From Heterobilharzia americana (lineage: Eukaryota; Platyhelminthes; Trematoda; Strigeidida; Schistosomatidae), in assembly GCA_944470555.2 (NCBI GenBank), contig OX104130.1, positions 3,534,001-3,598,000 of the forward strand: a DNA stretch of 64,000 nt, in the 5' to 3' direction. Positions 46,005 to 56,168 of this stretch are shown here, in pieces (the first letter of the stretch is position 1; each line of letters starts with the position of its first letter). Below the pieces are notes generated by a model. The model had not been told where the DNA came from. It saw nothing but the letters and a program-made list of their open reading frames with translations, and searched no databases. Both the position numbers and the translations under genes were made by a program.

Positions 46005-46205
46005 GATTTCGACCCAGTGGCTCAGTGGTAACCTGCTGGCCACGGAACTTAAAGGTCCTGGGTTCGATCCCTGACAGGGTCGTGGGTGCGCACTGCTGAA
46101 GAGTCCCGTTGTAGTCGGACGAAACAACTGTCCAGTGCCCCCATGTTTCTAATGTTCCTCTAACTGATGTCAGTCCACGATGAATGCCAACTTAAAAAAT
46201 CCCTA
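46005..46205 (+). repeat. Family-2 repeat with tRNA-like Pol III boxes and hammerhead
   Basis: The best family-2 unit. A box TGGCTCAGTGG at 46018-46028 and B box GGTTCGATCCC at 46061-46071 match the RNA polymerase III internal promoter consensus. The hammerhead follows at 46090-46138, then the family tail (TGATGTCAGTCCACGATGAA) to about 46205. The arrangement (tRNA-like head, ribozyme, tail) parallels the Sm-alpha SINE, but the sequences differ. Confidence 0.75.
46090..46138 (+). ncRNA. Hammerhead ribozyme, family 2
   Basis: Helix I GCACTG (46090-46095) pairs perfectly with CAGTGC (46133-46138). Core box CTGAAGA is at 46096-46102; helix II is GTCC (46103-46106) with GGAC (46117-46120); core box GAAA is at 46121-46124. 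Helix III is CAA/CTG with one mismatch and no loop (CAGCTG in sister copies). Cleavage is expected after TC (46131-46132). All invariant core positions are present. A helix III this short suggests action as a dimer, as known for Sm-alpha and Penelope-type hammerheads. Activity is inferred, not shown. Confidence 0.65.
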
Positions 46206-46514
46206 TTAATATTGTTTGTCAATTGCCTGGTGAGTTGTGTATATCATCGTCGTCAGGATTTCTCCATCAAGTGGATCCTTCAAGATCTATATTATACTTC
46301 ATTGAGTGAATCCGATTCTTAAAGGGTAATTACTTACGCCAGCTTTCATCTCTGAAGAAGAATTATACTTTATTAATCGGTCTATACTAGATTAAATGCA
46401 CAACATGGGAGTGCTAAACATTCCGTATGGTTGGGTAGAAGCTAGTAACTAGGGTTGATCAATTATCGAAACTGCGTTTTGATAACTGTTATGATGATTA
46501 AAGATTTTTCCTGT

Positions 46515-46720
46515 GTGTATATATCAGCTCAAACTATGGCTCATTGGTTTAGGCAGAGCAAATGACCTTCAACTAAGGAGGTCGCGGTCCGAACCTCACC
46601 CCGCCTACCGATGTTCAGACAGCCAAGCAGGTAGTATTACTAACCCTCGTACAATAGGTGTGTGTACAGCTCATTGCTTACTGCATGAATTTGCACAAGT
46701 TTGCTCAGTGCATTTCAATT
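46515..46720 (+). repeat. Family-3 SINE
   Basis: Plus-strand CTCATTGGTTTAGGCAGAGC, then GGTCCGAACCTCACCC (B-box-like, one change from consensus), then AGCAGGTAGTATTACTAACC and CAGCTCATTGCTTACTGC. Confidence 0.6.
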
Positions 46721-47027
46721 TCTCGGTTATTCACCTTATCACCTAGAATTTGACAAAATGTAGAGCAGATGATATAAAGGTAAAATGGTGAAGAATTTCA
46801 AAGACACAGATTTTATACATGTTGGCAGCTTGCATTAAAGGTGTATTTTAAAACTTTACGATTCAAATAAGCACCAATAGTTTTTGAAGCATTGAACCAA
46901 GTTAGAAATCAGTCGCTAACTTCTATGAGTGTTCATTCTGAGTCGATGACTGAGATGTGTGGCAATCACTAGTCAGTGATGCTACTTTGCAATCCACTGC
47001 TTTCAGTGGGGACTTAGTTATTGACTT

Positions 47028-47224
47028 CAAGTTGGAATTCATCATGAACTGATATCAGTTTGGAGAATTATTGAAAAGCTATGAGAACTGTACAACTTCC
47101 ACTCCGGTATGGGACTCGTCAGCAGTGCTCACTAACGATCCTGTCAGGGAACGAAGAGTTCCCACTGCTCCCAGGTATCTAATAATTCTCCAAATAATAT
47201 CAGTCTGTGATGAATACCTATGAA
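47028..47224. repeat. Inverted pair of family-2 tails
   Basis: Left arm 47028-47090 and right arm 47162-47224 are inverted copies (left GGAGAATTATTGAAAAG, right CTAATAATTCTCC). The centre holds one worn minus-strand core (CTGACGA, helix II start GTCCC). Confidence 0.6.
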
Positions 47225-48309
47225 CATCTATATTAATGAGACGTATGGTCTTCCTTTTCGAAGGCTAGTCAGTAAACACACACGACTTTTACAAACTGAA
47301 GCACATTTCACAAATCACCATATTTTCAATATTCATTGTATGAAAAATCAAATTATTCCTAAATATCTTTGTCTACTTATTCTAATATCCACTGACTAAA
47401 TCAAAAGAGCAATAGAACATGTTAGAAAACTTTATCTGAATAAAGAAATTCACAGACTTATCAAGAAGTTTAGTATCTATCTGAAATAAAATTGAACAAC
47501 TGGAAATGTAAACTTATAAAGATAGTAAACAGTTGAGACTATGAATTTCTTATTACAAACATGAGATAAAGTAAGATCAGCTGCTTTCAAGAAACCCAGA
47601 AACAGTCAAATAAATAAAAAAGTTCAACAAACCAACACAAGAAAAATATCCGTCAGGAGGATAATCAAATTATAAATGAAATATCATTAAACATCGATAG
47701 AACAAAGTAGGTAGTCAGTCTCTTCTTGAGAAGACTAAGCCTAACTGAGACAAAAGTACTCGAAAAGGCCTAAACTTCAACATGACAATAAGTCCTCTAA
47801 AACCAGAAGATGTCATATCTAGCAGATTGATTACTGAATCTTTGTTCATCGAACCAACCAACACTCAAAACATGTGGAATAGAAATGATGCAACACATTC
47901 ATACCAGAGATATGGAATAGTTTACTACGTATAAAAACAAATCATATGGATGACAGAAGTATCAGAATCAGATGTCGACTGTTGTGTGATTACATTGATA
48001 TGATTATGAGCAATGATAAATTATGCCGGATACGTCATCCAGTAAATAATACTATATCACTGTGTGTTATAAACCAAATCAACAAGTCGAATATGAAATT
48101 AAATTCTGCCACAGTGACTAAGTTTTGCACCTATAATAATGTGATGAATACCAACTTGTTATCGGTGTTAAAAGATTATATACGATGCTCAAAATAAACC
48201 ACTAAAAGTCTGGTTCTTGGAGTCACAGGTCACCAACCTCTGTATATAAGTACTGATCATAAGGTAACCTTTTGCGATCTATTGATAACCGACATAAATT
48301 TATTTCGGA
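47225..48309. other. Intron sequence; possible Penelope-like N-terminal relic
   Basis: Around 47745-47860 a frame reads KVLEKGLNFNM followed by EDVISSRLITESLF, reminiscent of the region before RT motifs in Penelope-like elements. The similarity is weak and I would not rely on it. A frame at 47946-48197 has no recognisable domain. Confidence 0.25.
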
Positions 48310-48510
48310 ATCATGAACCCTTGACTTATTGATTTAGGCAGATGACTTTTCATCCTCTTGGGTCACGGGTTCGAACCCCACTCTATCTGCCCATGTTTGA
48401 ATAGGCAGGCAAGTGGGTGGTATTGTTACCCGTCACACAATAGGTGTGTGACTTATTGCCTACTACACCAACATCCACATGGTATTTGGGTGCGATTCGA
48501 CTCGATTTTT
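48310..48510 (+). repeat. Family-3 SINE with perfect B box
   Basis: GGTTCGAACCC at 48368-48378 is a consensus B box, in a tRNA-like arm GGGTTCGAACCCC. The upstream head reads TTGATTTAGGCAGATG. The tail holds CCGTCACACAATAGGTGTG and TTATTGCCTACTACACC. Confidence 0.65.
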
Positions 48511-50066
48511 TTATGCTTCGAAATACGACGTGATTTTCTTTGTATATTTTGAGTTGTTTAGTTGCTTGACTATTGCTATACCCTCCGCCTTATCTAAGTT
48601 TCTCTAAGCAGCTAATATCGTAATTGTTAAATAATAGGTGTGATTTGTTGCCTAGAGCTTTTGGATTCTGTGTTGCACTACCGACTCTCTTTTTGTTGTT
48701 ATTACATGCACAATTCTTGATGAAAGCATAAATTATGCAATTTATTATTGAAACCTAGCATGTACGCGTATTGACACCCTTAAGTAAGCTTGTAACCAAT
48801 GAATATACAACTTCAGATGTGTTCTTAATGATTAACTTAGTGTAATCGTTCTGTTATTTGGTGTTAGCTGATGCTCGTTTGACTTTGCAAATGGATATGC
48901 ATTTTGTTTAACCTTTTGGTATATTGTAATGATGAGTCTTGACAAGTTCGAAACGTAGATCATTCAATGAAATGGGAATGCTTACTTGTAGAATCGTGTC
49001 AAAAGAATGTTGACCTACTAGAGGTTAATCATAGTTATTAACTGTCACAGATTATTGAGACTAGATAATCAAGGCTCAGCTAAAGAAGACTAAGGGTGTG
49101 TGTGTGTGGGGGGGGGGGCATTCTCTGCAATCGCAATCAGGACAGTCAAACTAACTCGTAATTTTAAACCATAAAAATACTGATTAATCTTTTTTCCTCA
49201 TTAATAAAATTTTTCTTTAAACAAATCCTTATCACTTCAAAATCAACACCTTTTCTTATTACTTAATGAGTACTCTCCCCATCCCCCTATTTTTCCCTAC
49301 ATTTTCTCGCCTTCTTTGAGATTCAAATTTATTTGTCTTTGTTTTCTTTAACTAAATTAATATGTACTGTTCTGTACTCAGTTCTTCCATTATGTTTCAG
49401 GCAACCAATCAGTTGCCTCTTATCTTATCAACATCTTCAGTATGCTTAATGAAGTATAAGATTATTACTTTCCTCTTGAAATCTACAGATTCATTAATAG
49501 AATAGAAGAGCGAAATTTTTGGCAGTTTACTCGAATTTAATTCTATTTCAGTTGATTTTTTCAAAATATTATTATTATACTGTGAAGAAACAGTATTAAT
49601 TTACTGAACCGCTTTTTCTACAGAAATTTAGTCTGTAGCCATATCAAGATAACCCCACAGCTTTGAGAAATCATTGTTGATATAGCTCTGATTCTCTCTC
49701 CATCTAGGCAATAGGATTCCCCATGTATGTGGAACAAATATTGAACCATTTTGGTTGCCTGTACCCTGGTGTTGAATTGATAAGCAAAGATCCGAGTGAG
49801 TCTTTAATACTACCGCCCCCTCCTCAACCCTATTGTGTGATTGTGTGCAGTCATATCCATAGCTACATCTGAGCTTTTCTCTAGACTCCTGATCTTACTA
49901 GGATGTACCAATGGCTTTTGCGCTTGGACAACCCAATTGACTCTGGTCGATTACTTTAGTGTATGTATTTGACGTCACGATGATTGCAAAGGATTTGGTT
50001 AACTAAATTATTTTGCCTGATTGAATGAATGAGATCCTTCAGTCTACGAAGCTTATTTCGAAATGA
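48511..50066. other. Intron sequence without recognisable gene
   Basis: A G run at about 49108-49118 follows a short GT repeat. 49740-49855 may be a heavily worn family-3 SINE. Nothing else recognised. Confidence 0.4.
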
Positions 50067-50282
50067 GTGTGTAGGTTTAAATGTCACTCTAGTTCCAACA
50101 CCTCGGGAGCTTTACAAAGAATTCTCAATAGGACTGGAATCAAATTGGTATTTAAGCTCACAAACTCCCGTAGAAATGCTCTTCGGAGGTTAAAGGATCT
50201 CATTGATCGAATTAGGCAAAAAATAATCTACTTTACCGAATTAGTTAACGAGAGTGGTTCAGTTAGGCTGTCCAAGTGGTAG
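50067..50282 (+). pseudogene. Possible Penelope-like element relic (RT to GIY-YIG linker)
   Basis: A 71-codon frame reading LQRILNRTGIKLVFKLTNSR, then RRLKDLIDRIRQKIIYFTEL. It resembles the segment of Penelope-like polyproteins between RT and the GIY-YIG nuclease ('...I.IV.K...TLR..L...KD'). There is no catalytic residue to test. A chance frame is possible. 50283-50587 has nothing I recognise. Confidence 0.4.
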
Positions 50283-50587
50283 AATCTAGTTAAACCAAGA
50301 TTGATAGACCCTAGTAAGACGATACAATCGGATAAAATAAAGCGACAATATTGAAAACTAACTTAGTTGCTTGGATTCGTAGATTGTTAACTGAATCTTT
50401 GTTTATCTAATCAATACCAAGTACATACAACAGGAGGTAATCAGCACCTGTTCTAGATATATCGAGAATTCTACTAACCTTATCAGTAAAATGGAGAGAG
50501 AATTAGAACTGTATAAAGCATATATGAAGGTTATGGAGTAATCATGAAATAAATATGAATAAATTTCTATCTGAAACGTTATCCAGT

Positions 50588-51480
50588 AAATAATAATAAT
50601 TTACTTTATTTCAAATAAGTTGCGGTACAATTTGAAATTCTCAGCATGATATATCGCAACAACAACAAAATATACATGTATGTATGTATATACTCCTTTA
50701 CAATATTTCAAACTGTTTTATCATAAAAATTTAAGTAATGTAAAAAAATATTCAAAACGAGAATATTTTGTATTGGTAATTTAAATTATTGAAATGAGAT
50801 TGTCAACTGTTACAAAGTTAATGTGTGAGTTCTGTTCTAGTACTTTTTTCCTCTCACAATATGGTTGCTACATAAGGTAAAGTTGAATTGTTATGCTTAG
50901 CTGTACGAGAGTACAGTCTTATGTAGTTTCTTCTTGTCCTCCCTGATAGGAGGTACATGGAGAGATCTGTGAATGAAGTGGATGCTCAGTGTTAGTTAAA
51001 CTTTCTATAACTAGTTGCTTACTAGAATTTAAATGTCTATTAACTACATTGTTAATCAATTGCATCAAAAGCATAACATTCACTCTACTGACTGGGTGGC
51101 TTTCAAAGCCCTACGCAATATAACACATAGACCTTTTTGAGTTGACCAAGAAACATCAACTGGTAACAATAGAGAAGAATAGGTCAAATTCAGGAATTAA
51201 TAAATTGTAAAAGTAGGAGTTGAGTTATAACAAACAGCCCCTGTTTACGCAATACGTTAAACGAAAGATTTTTCACAAGTTAACCAAATATGAAACGACC
51301 AACAAAGATCAGAAGTAAAACAATCCAGGATAGTTAACACTCCATTTACTTTCTACGGAAATACCATTAATGGAACAGGCATTATGAGACTTAAGCAGTT
51401 CATACAAGTTCATCTTGTTGACGCTTGAGGCTAAAATTAACAGTCTGATATTTACAAGGGTTTAACTTAATCATTTACGA
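50588..51480 (-). mobile_element. 5'-truncated CR1-clade LINE (3' end)
   Basis: The left end TAATAATAATTTACTTTATT is the inverted (ATT)n terminus of the CR1 at 15694-21780. The minus strand then matches its 3' UTR, C-terminal coding region and part of the RT region downstream of the YADD box (plus-strand CAAAGCCCTACGCAATATAA, then GAATTAATAAATTGTAAAAG, then GAGGCTAAAATTAACAGTC). It is clearly more diverged than the two copies in intron 1. 51481-51805 is unassigned. Confidence 0.75.
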
Positions 51481-51805
51481 CATATCTGATGAATCAACTG
51501 AAATGACAATCTATAGATTTCTTGATGACGAGAGATAGTCTTGACATCCTTCTCTTGAGACCGGTTTAGCTTTTTTCTGAGTTTTCAGTTTCTTCAGTTC
51601 TTGCTAAGTACTCTTCTTGATCTAATATGTATTCATATTTTTTCATGATTAAACTTTACGTAATTAATTTCCAAGTTCATGTCTGGCTTATTTCTTTTCA
51701 ATAAAACTTACTTCTTATTATCACAAAGCTGTGAAATCTTAATCATATCACTGAAACGTTTGTATGTGAACTAGTCAATCAATCAGTCAGAGATTAGTAA
51801 TAATA

Positions 51806-51971
51806 AGTAATGGCTAGCAGTGGAATCCAGAATGCTCATTTCGTCCTATTTGGACTCGTCAGCCGGATGTACCTGCCTCCTGACACCACTCACTGGGAGG
51901 CAGATACATCCAGTTGACGAGTCTCAAATAAGACGAAATGAGCATCCTGGATTCCAGTGCTAGCCACTACC
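51806..51971. repeat. Palindromic pair of Sm-alpha hammerhead repeats
   Basis: Arms 51806-51880 and 51896-51971 are inverted copies carrying opposed hammerheads, separated by 15 bases. On the minus strand the left arm has CTGACGA, GTCC/GGAC and GAAA. On the plus strand the right arm has TTGACGA (51914-51920), helix II GTCT/AGAC and GAAA (51935-51938), then TC. Helix I is intact in the right arm (ATCCAG/CTGGAT). Confidence 0.8.
51825..51868 (-). ncRNA. Hammerhead ribozyme, Sm-alpha type (left arm of palindrome)
   Basis: Minus strand 51868 to 51825: helix I ATCCGG with CTGGAT (one G-U), CTGACGA, helix II GTCC...GGAC, GAAA, helix III TGA/GCA (one mismatch), cleavage site ATT (NUH rule satisfied). 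The core is complete. In a transcript covering both arms, pairing with the opposite arm would compete with ribozyme folding. Confidence 0.55.
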
Positions 51972-51984
51972 CATCATTACCATA

Positions 51985-52184
51985 CATAATTAAAACACAG
52001 GCAATATCGAGGCATCCGCACAGGAACCCATATGCCAACAGAGACTGATCAATGCAGTCCAATCAACGACGGTGTAATACAAGCAATAACACTAAAGTCA
52101 GGGATTAGTTTTGTTAGTCTTTTGAGCGAAGTCACTACTTGTAATTACATCAGTGGATTGAATTTCAACCACATTTATTGATAA
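51985..52184. repeat. Dispersed repeat, shared with 53350-53520
   Basis: GAGGCATCCGCACAGGAACC, then ATACAAGCAATAA, then GCGAAGTCACTACTTGTAA recur in order at 53350-53520. It is probably the outer body of the Sm-alpha-like units at 51806 and 53130. Confidence 0.55.
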
Positions 52185-52485
52185 ATTGATCATGTACACA
52201 GGTCAAAAGATAGATTAGCAAAGGGGGAGAAAAGCCAAACGTAATCTACAAAATAAACTGCAGAAACTGGAAAACACTACATCGGACAGAGTGATCACCC
52301 GACCACTTCATATCCGTCTATATGAACATCAACTAACAGTGAAGCATCATGACATATCTTTGCTCCGCCAGCTGTGAATATGGATTTCACGGTAAAAATG
52401 TGATAATCCTGGATACAGGAACTACAAATAATTCCCGATAATTTTTAGAAGCTTGGTATTCACGTTAGTCAGTAATCAACAGATA
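52185..52485 (+). pseudogene. Penelope-like element, GIY-YIG endonuclease relic
   Basis: Translating across frameshifts gives KPNVIYKINC (about 52232), an R-x-H-I-R-L-Y-E-H-Q-L-T-V-K-H-H-D block (about 52300-52352), ILDTGTTNNSR (near 52408), then FLEAWYS and INRYIDIDF (52444-52503). This is the order of the GIY-YIG nuclease at the C-terminus of Penelope-like elements: the NVIYKIPC start, the R...H catalytic segment, then EAWYS...IN.HID. Stops and frameshifts make it non-functional. The RT part is absent here. The family-2 repeat follows at once on the opposite strand. Confidence 0.65.
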
Positions 52486-52486
52486 T

Positions 52487-52865
52487 ATTGACATTGATTT
52501 CACGTTGATATTCATCATGGACTGACATCAGTTGGAGAGATATTGGAGACCTGGGAGTACTGGAAAGCTGTTTCGTCCGACTAGTATGGGACTCCTCAGT
52601 AGTGCACACCCGTGACCTCGCCCACCAGGGATCGGACCCAGGGCCTTCAGGTTCCATCTCCATCACGTTGTCATTGAGCTACTGGGTTGGAATCCAGTGG
52701 TCCTTATTTCCATTTTCTGTCATCGTTGCGTATTTGTCCTCACGCCCACTAGGTTTGACCCACTGATGACGACTTCTCATTGGAACTTCAGGAGCCACCT
52801 GTCGAAGCTAGTCACCAGTGCACAATCGATTATTTTAATTTGGCATTAACCCAATCTGCCAACCA
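52487..52865 (-). repeat. Family-2 hammerhead repeat, longest copy
   Basis: The minus strand reads, 5' to 3': outer part (CACTGGTGACTAGCTTCG), tRNA-like head with B-box-like GGGTCCGATCCC (near 52628-52639), the hammerhead at 52557-52605, and the tail ending GAATATCAACGTGAAATC. It defines a unit of about 375 bp. It abuts the Penelope-like relic directly. Confidence 0.65.
52557..52605 (-). ncRNA. Hammerhead ribozyme, family 2
   Basis: Minus strand: GCACTA, CTGAGGA, helix II GTCC...GGAC, GAAA, CAGCTT, TC cleavage site, CAGTAC. Core boxes are intact. Helix I has two mismatches and helix III one, so it is weaker than 46090-46138. Confidence 0.5.
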
Positions 52866-53129
52866 ATAAGAAATGAGAAGGTCATAGTTCACATCAACAG
52901 GAAAACCAATCGAAATAAATATGGAGACAATGACAAGACTTTGGCCGAAACAACCTCTCACTAAATAAATTGTAGAGAAAACCTTATATTTACTTATTTC
53001 TAAAGTTTGTCTTGACGATGTTGCCTAAAATGATAATGAAAGCCTCACGATTCAGCTCTCCAGCTCAGAGAACAGAACACCATCAAAATTATCCCACCTA
53101 ATTCTCCATCATCTCAATTTTTTAAATTA

Positions 53130-53520
53130 TAATAATGATGGGTAGTGGCTAGCAGTGGAATCCAGGATGCTCATTTCGTTCTATTTGGGACTTGTTAGTT
53201 GGATGTACCTGCCTCCCGGTGAGTACTGTTGTTCCCACCGGGATTTGGACTCGGGAGCGATCGCTTCAAACGCCAGAGCATTATCGACTACACCACCGAG
53301 CCACGACAGCCACTTTTCGTGCGACGGGTATAGTTTTACTATTATTGTTTGGATCCTCACAGGAGCCTATATGCCAGTAGAGACCGGTCAATTCGGTCCA
53401 ATCAACCACGGTATAATACAAGCAATAATCTCAGTGTTTTGGTAATGTTTTGAGCGAAATCACTACTTGTGATTACATCACTGGTCCGAATTCCAACTAC
53501 ATTTATTGATACATTGATCG
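53130..53520 (-). repeat. Sm-alpha-like SINE, damaged hammerhead
   Basis: Plus-strand GGCTAGCAGTGGAATCCAGG begins the ribozyme side; the minus-strand core reads CTAACAA with GAAA kept. The tRNA-like head runs to about 53320, then the shared body to about 53520. 52866-53129 has no gene. Confidence 0.6.
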
Positions 53521-53879
53521 GGTACATAGTGTCTGCTGTCTACCTTGTTGTTGTTGTTGTTGTTACATAATTTTCTGTCCCCATGCAACAAATCTGAATC
53601 AATGTTCATTTGTTGTCAGCCTTATAGGACATCATGCTATTTGTTGAATAGACAAAGTGAACACTTTATACACTTGAAATATACCAATCAATGCAACAAA
53701 TCTGTTATTCAATTTTAAAAAAATATGAAAACTTTTTTTTACGACGAAAACAACAACTAATCATTGTACGTGATAAATATTTTTAAAAAATATTGATGAG
53801 CTATTGGAGGGTAACACACTTTATGTTGCCTAGTCCTAAGTGCTGATCAAATTCTATCGATCAGCTTGAAATATGACCA

Positions 53880-54290
53880 CCAGACTGGACAACTCAGCAT
53901 CGCGGTGCACTTCTGATAGGTGTTAGTTGAATGGAGTCTATCGGCAGGAATCCTTACTCGGTCTAAGTTTCGTACTTCCCGACACTTGTCAACAAGGCGC
54001 ATCTGCAATCTCGACGGAAGTGATACTGCCTCTGAGATTTGAACGTGAGTCATCCAGTGTTGCAGTTAGTGACGTTACCACTGAGCTATTCAGGCCGTGA
54101 TCGACCTCCTATAAGACTGAGTTAGGTACACTGATTGCTCACTGGATGGTAATCAACTTCATTTTGTTCGAATCTCAGGCAGGACATCAGTTCCATAGAG
54201 GTTGTAGCTGCGCCTTAGTTTTTATTGCTTTGATTCTTGCTCTAAAAAGCAGGTTTTCATTTCACCTTCAGTTATCATTCTTGCATATCA
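53880..54290. repeat. Opposed tRNA-related repeats
   Basis: The minus strand at 53990-54100 has A box TAGCTCAGTGG and a B-box-like GTTCAAATC. A plus-strand relic (CACTGGATGGTAATC, then TTGTTCGAATCTCAGGC) follows at 54140-54185, with the family-4 tail TTTCATTTCACCTTCAG at 54257-54273. 53521-53879 holds short (GTT)n near 53545 and no gene. Confidence 0.5.
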
Positions 54291-54599
54291 TATTAAGTGA
54301 ATAAGAAGATGGATAGTTATAGTCGTTCATGTGATGCATGAATTGCTCTATGTTTGGCTGGTATGCGTTTTCCACCTGTCAGATGAGAGATGATGCCCGA
54401 GGACCGATGTACAACTACTCCTAGTTTAAGGATGGAAAGTGAGGCATTTGAATGCATCAGCCACGTTACTTACCTGAGTTACTGATGACATCTCACCTCG
54501 AATACAGGGGCCGTGCTCGACACTTACCAACTCACACTATTTATGGCACCGGCTGGTGAAATATCCGACAACTTATCAAAAGACAAATATACTCCACCA

Positions 54600-54930
54600 C
54601 AGTACCTCCTCTCCTTGATTATATGGCCGTGAAACATGGGCGTTGAAAGCAGAAGATATGAAACGGTGGCATGTTTTGAACACGTGTCTTCGTAGCATCG
54701 GTTGTCTATGGTGATGGTTGAGGACTCTTTGGGACAATGGTGCAGATGTATCCGCTTTTTGACATCTAAAGCTGGAATACTTGCACTAGTCTTTATCTTC
54801 AGATTGTTTACTCGCTCATACACCTTTATCTACTTTCATCTCAGACTTTTTCTATCCACTTGTATACTACTGTGAAGTGTAGCAATTTGTGTGCATTGCT
54901 GTACGTTACTTTTCGTCTATCTGTTATTGT
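54600..54930 (+). mobile_element. RTE LINE C-terminus and 3' UTR fragment
   Basis: GATTATATGGCCGTGAAACA encodes the end of the conserved LLYGCETW block (here shifted), followed by an ALKAEDMKRW-like read and the shared 3' UTR to about 54920. Internal deletion and stops present. Confidence 0.65.
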
Positions 54931-55569
54931 TTGATGCGATGATTTGAGAATTGATTGTTGTTTTGCTTATTAACGCTTTGTTCGCCAAGTTTCTCGTCTT
55001 CTTCAACCAACAGATTAAAAGGTTGAAATTCTCTTCACTTACATCTTTCTGAGCAGATATATTGGTATTTACGAGAACTTATAGGTGGTTAACGTGTGCT
55101 ACCTCATAGACACTGATAATAAAGTGTTCGGTTCCTTACGTAGTTTAAACTAACTTTGAATGATTGTTATATGTACTGACATAAAGTTAACTTAATTTTC
55201 AATGGGCTATAAGTGATCCTTGTATTGGTCGACAGTTTCAGATACTCTATCAGGTTACCTTGATCAAGGTATGTGTGGGGGTGGGGATGTGGGATTCGAA
55301 GGAATGACATGAAAAATAATCTTATTTTAATCTTTTAGAAGTCATTCTGCTATAATTATCTTCATGCTTTCAAGTAAGTGATTTCCTGGGGAACTAAACA
55401 GTTTAAAGAGAATATTTTCCATCTTGTTCTTATATGAGATAAGCTGATTCATGGAAGAATTAGACCTATCGCTCATTAAGGTAGTTGTCTTTAATGTTTG
55501 TGGTTATGCGCTATATTATAGAATCCTCAGTTCATTTATTTACACAAATAACTAGTTGATCCTCTCCTA
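54931..55569. other. Intron sequence without recognisable feature
   Basis: No gene, ribozyme or known repeat recognised. Confidence 0.4.
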
Positions 55570-55895
55570 GTCACCGAGATCAATATAACACACGAATATC
55601 CAGCAGGATCGAGGCATCCACATAGAGCAGCCCATCTACTATCTGAAGTCGAGCCATTCGACTCTATATAACAACAGGAAATGACAATTATCATTACAAC
55701 AACTGATACAAGAGGTGGCTATCGTGCCCCAGCGGCTTAGTGGATAACGCACTAGCTTTTTTGAAGCGTTGGCTACTGGGTTCGAGCCCCAATGGGAACA
55801 ACACTCACTGGGGTCCAGGTAACTTCCAGCTGATGAGTGAGTCCCAAATAGGACGAAACGCGCTAGCTGGTTCCTCTGCTAGTCACTAAAATCAA
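55570..55895 (+). repeat. Full-length Sm-alpha-like SINE with Pol III boxes
   Basis: The plus strand has the body (AGGATCGAGGCATCCACATA), A box CGGCTTAGTGG (55733-55743) and B box GGTTCGAGCCC (55779-55789), then CACTCACTGGGGTCCAGG and the ribozyme region CCAGCTGATGAGTG, then GGACGAAACGCGC. A 4-base insertion in helix II and loss of the TC cleavage site (GCGCTAGCTGG) make cleavage unlikely. The best view of the whole unit layout in the window. Confidence 0.75.
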
Positions 55896-56015
55896 TATAA
55901 CTAGTGGGTCATTTCTCATGAAGTGGTTTCCACTTATATGCTACAAATGAAATATATCAGCTTGACTATCTGAATGATATGGAGTCGCGGTTTGGCAAAC
56001 TTGTACTATTAACAC

Positions 56016-56168
56016 TGGGTGATGATTAGTTGTAAGTGAAATGAAAATCTGGGCTACAGCGGGATTGGAACAAGCTACCTCTGGGTAGTTAATCCAATGC
56101 TCTACCTACTAGCTGGGATACGAAACCCAACTACTGGCTGGTCAGATCTTAATTTCACTTCAATCACC
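56016..56168 (-). repeat. Family-4 tRNA-related SINE
   Basis: The minus strand reads AGCTAGTAGGTAGAGCATTG (A box and D arm), an anticodon-like arm, GTTCCAATCCC (B box, one change), then the tail ATTTTCATTTCAC and ATCATCACCC. It corresponds to the right half of 39684-39911. Confidence 0.55.

Noticed and set aside
47946..48197. 83-codon plus-strand frame considered as a small gene
   Set aside because: No domain, no recognisable start context and AT-rich composition like the surrounding intron.
51806..52000. CRISPR-like or regularly spaced repeat array
   Set aside because: Only two inverted copies with ribozyme cores, in a eukaryotic intron; there are no spacers or direct-repeat periodicity.
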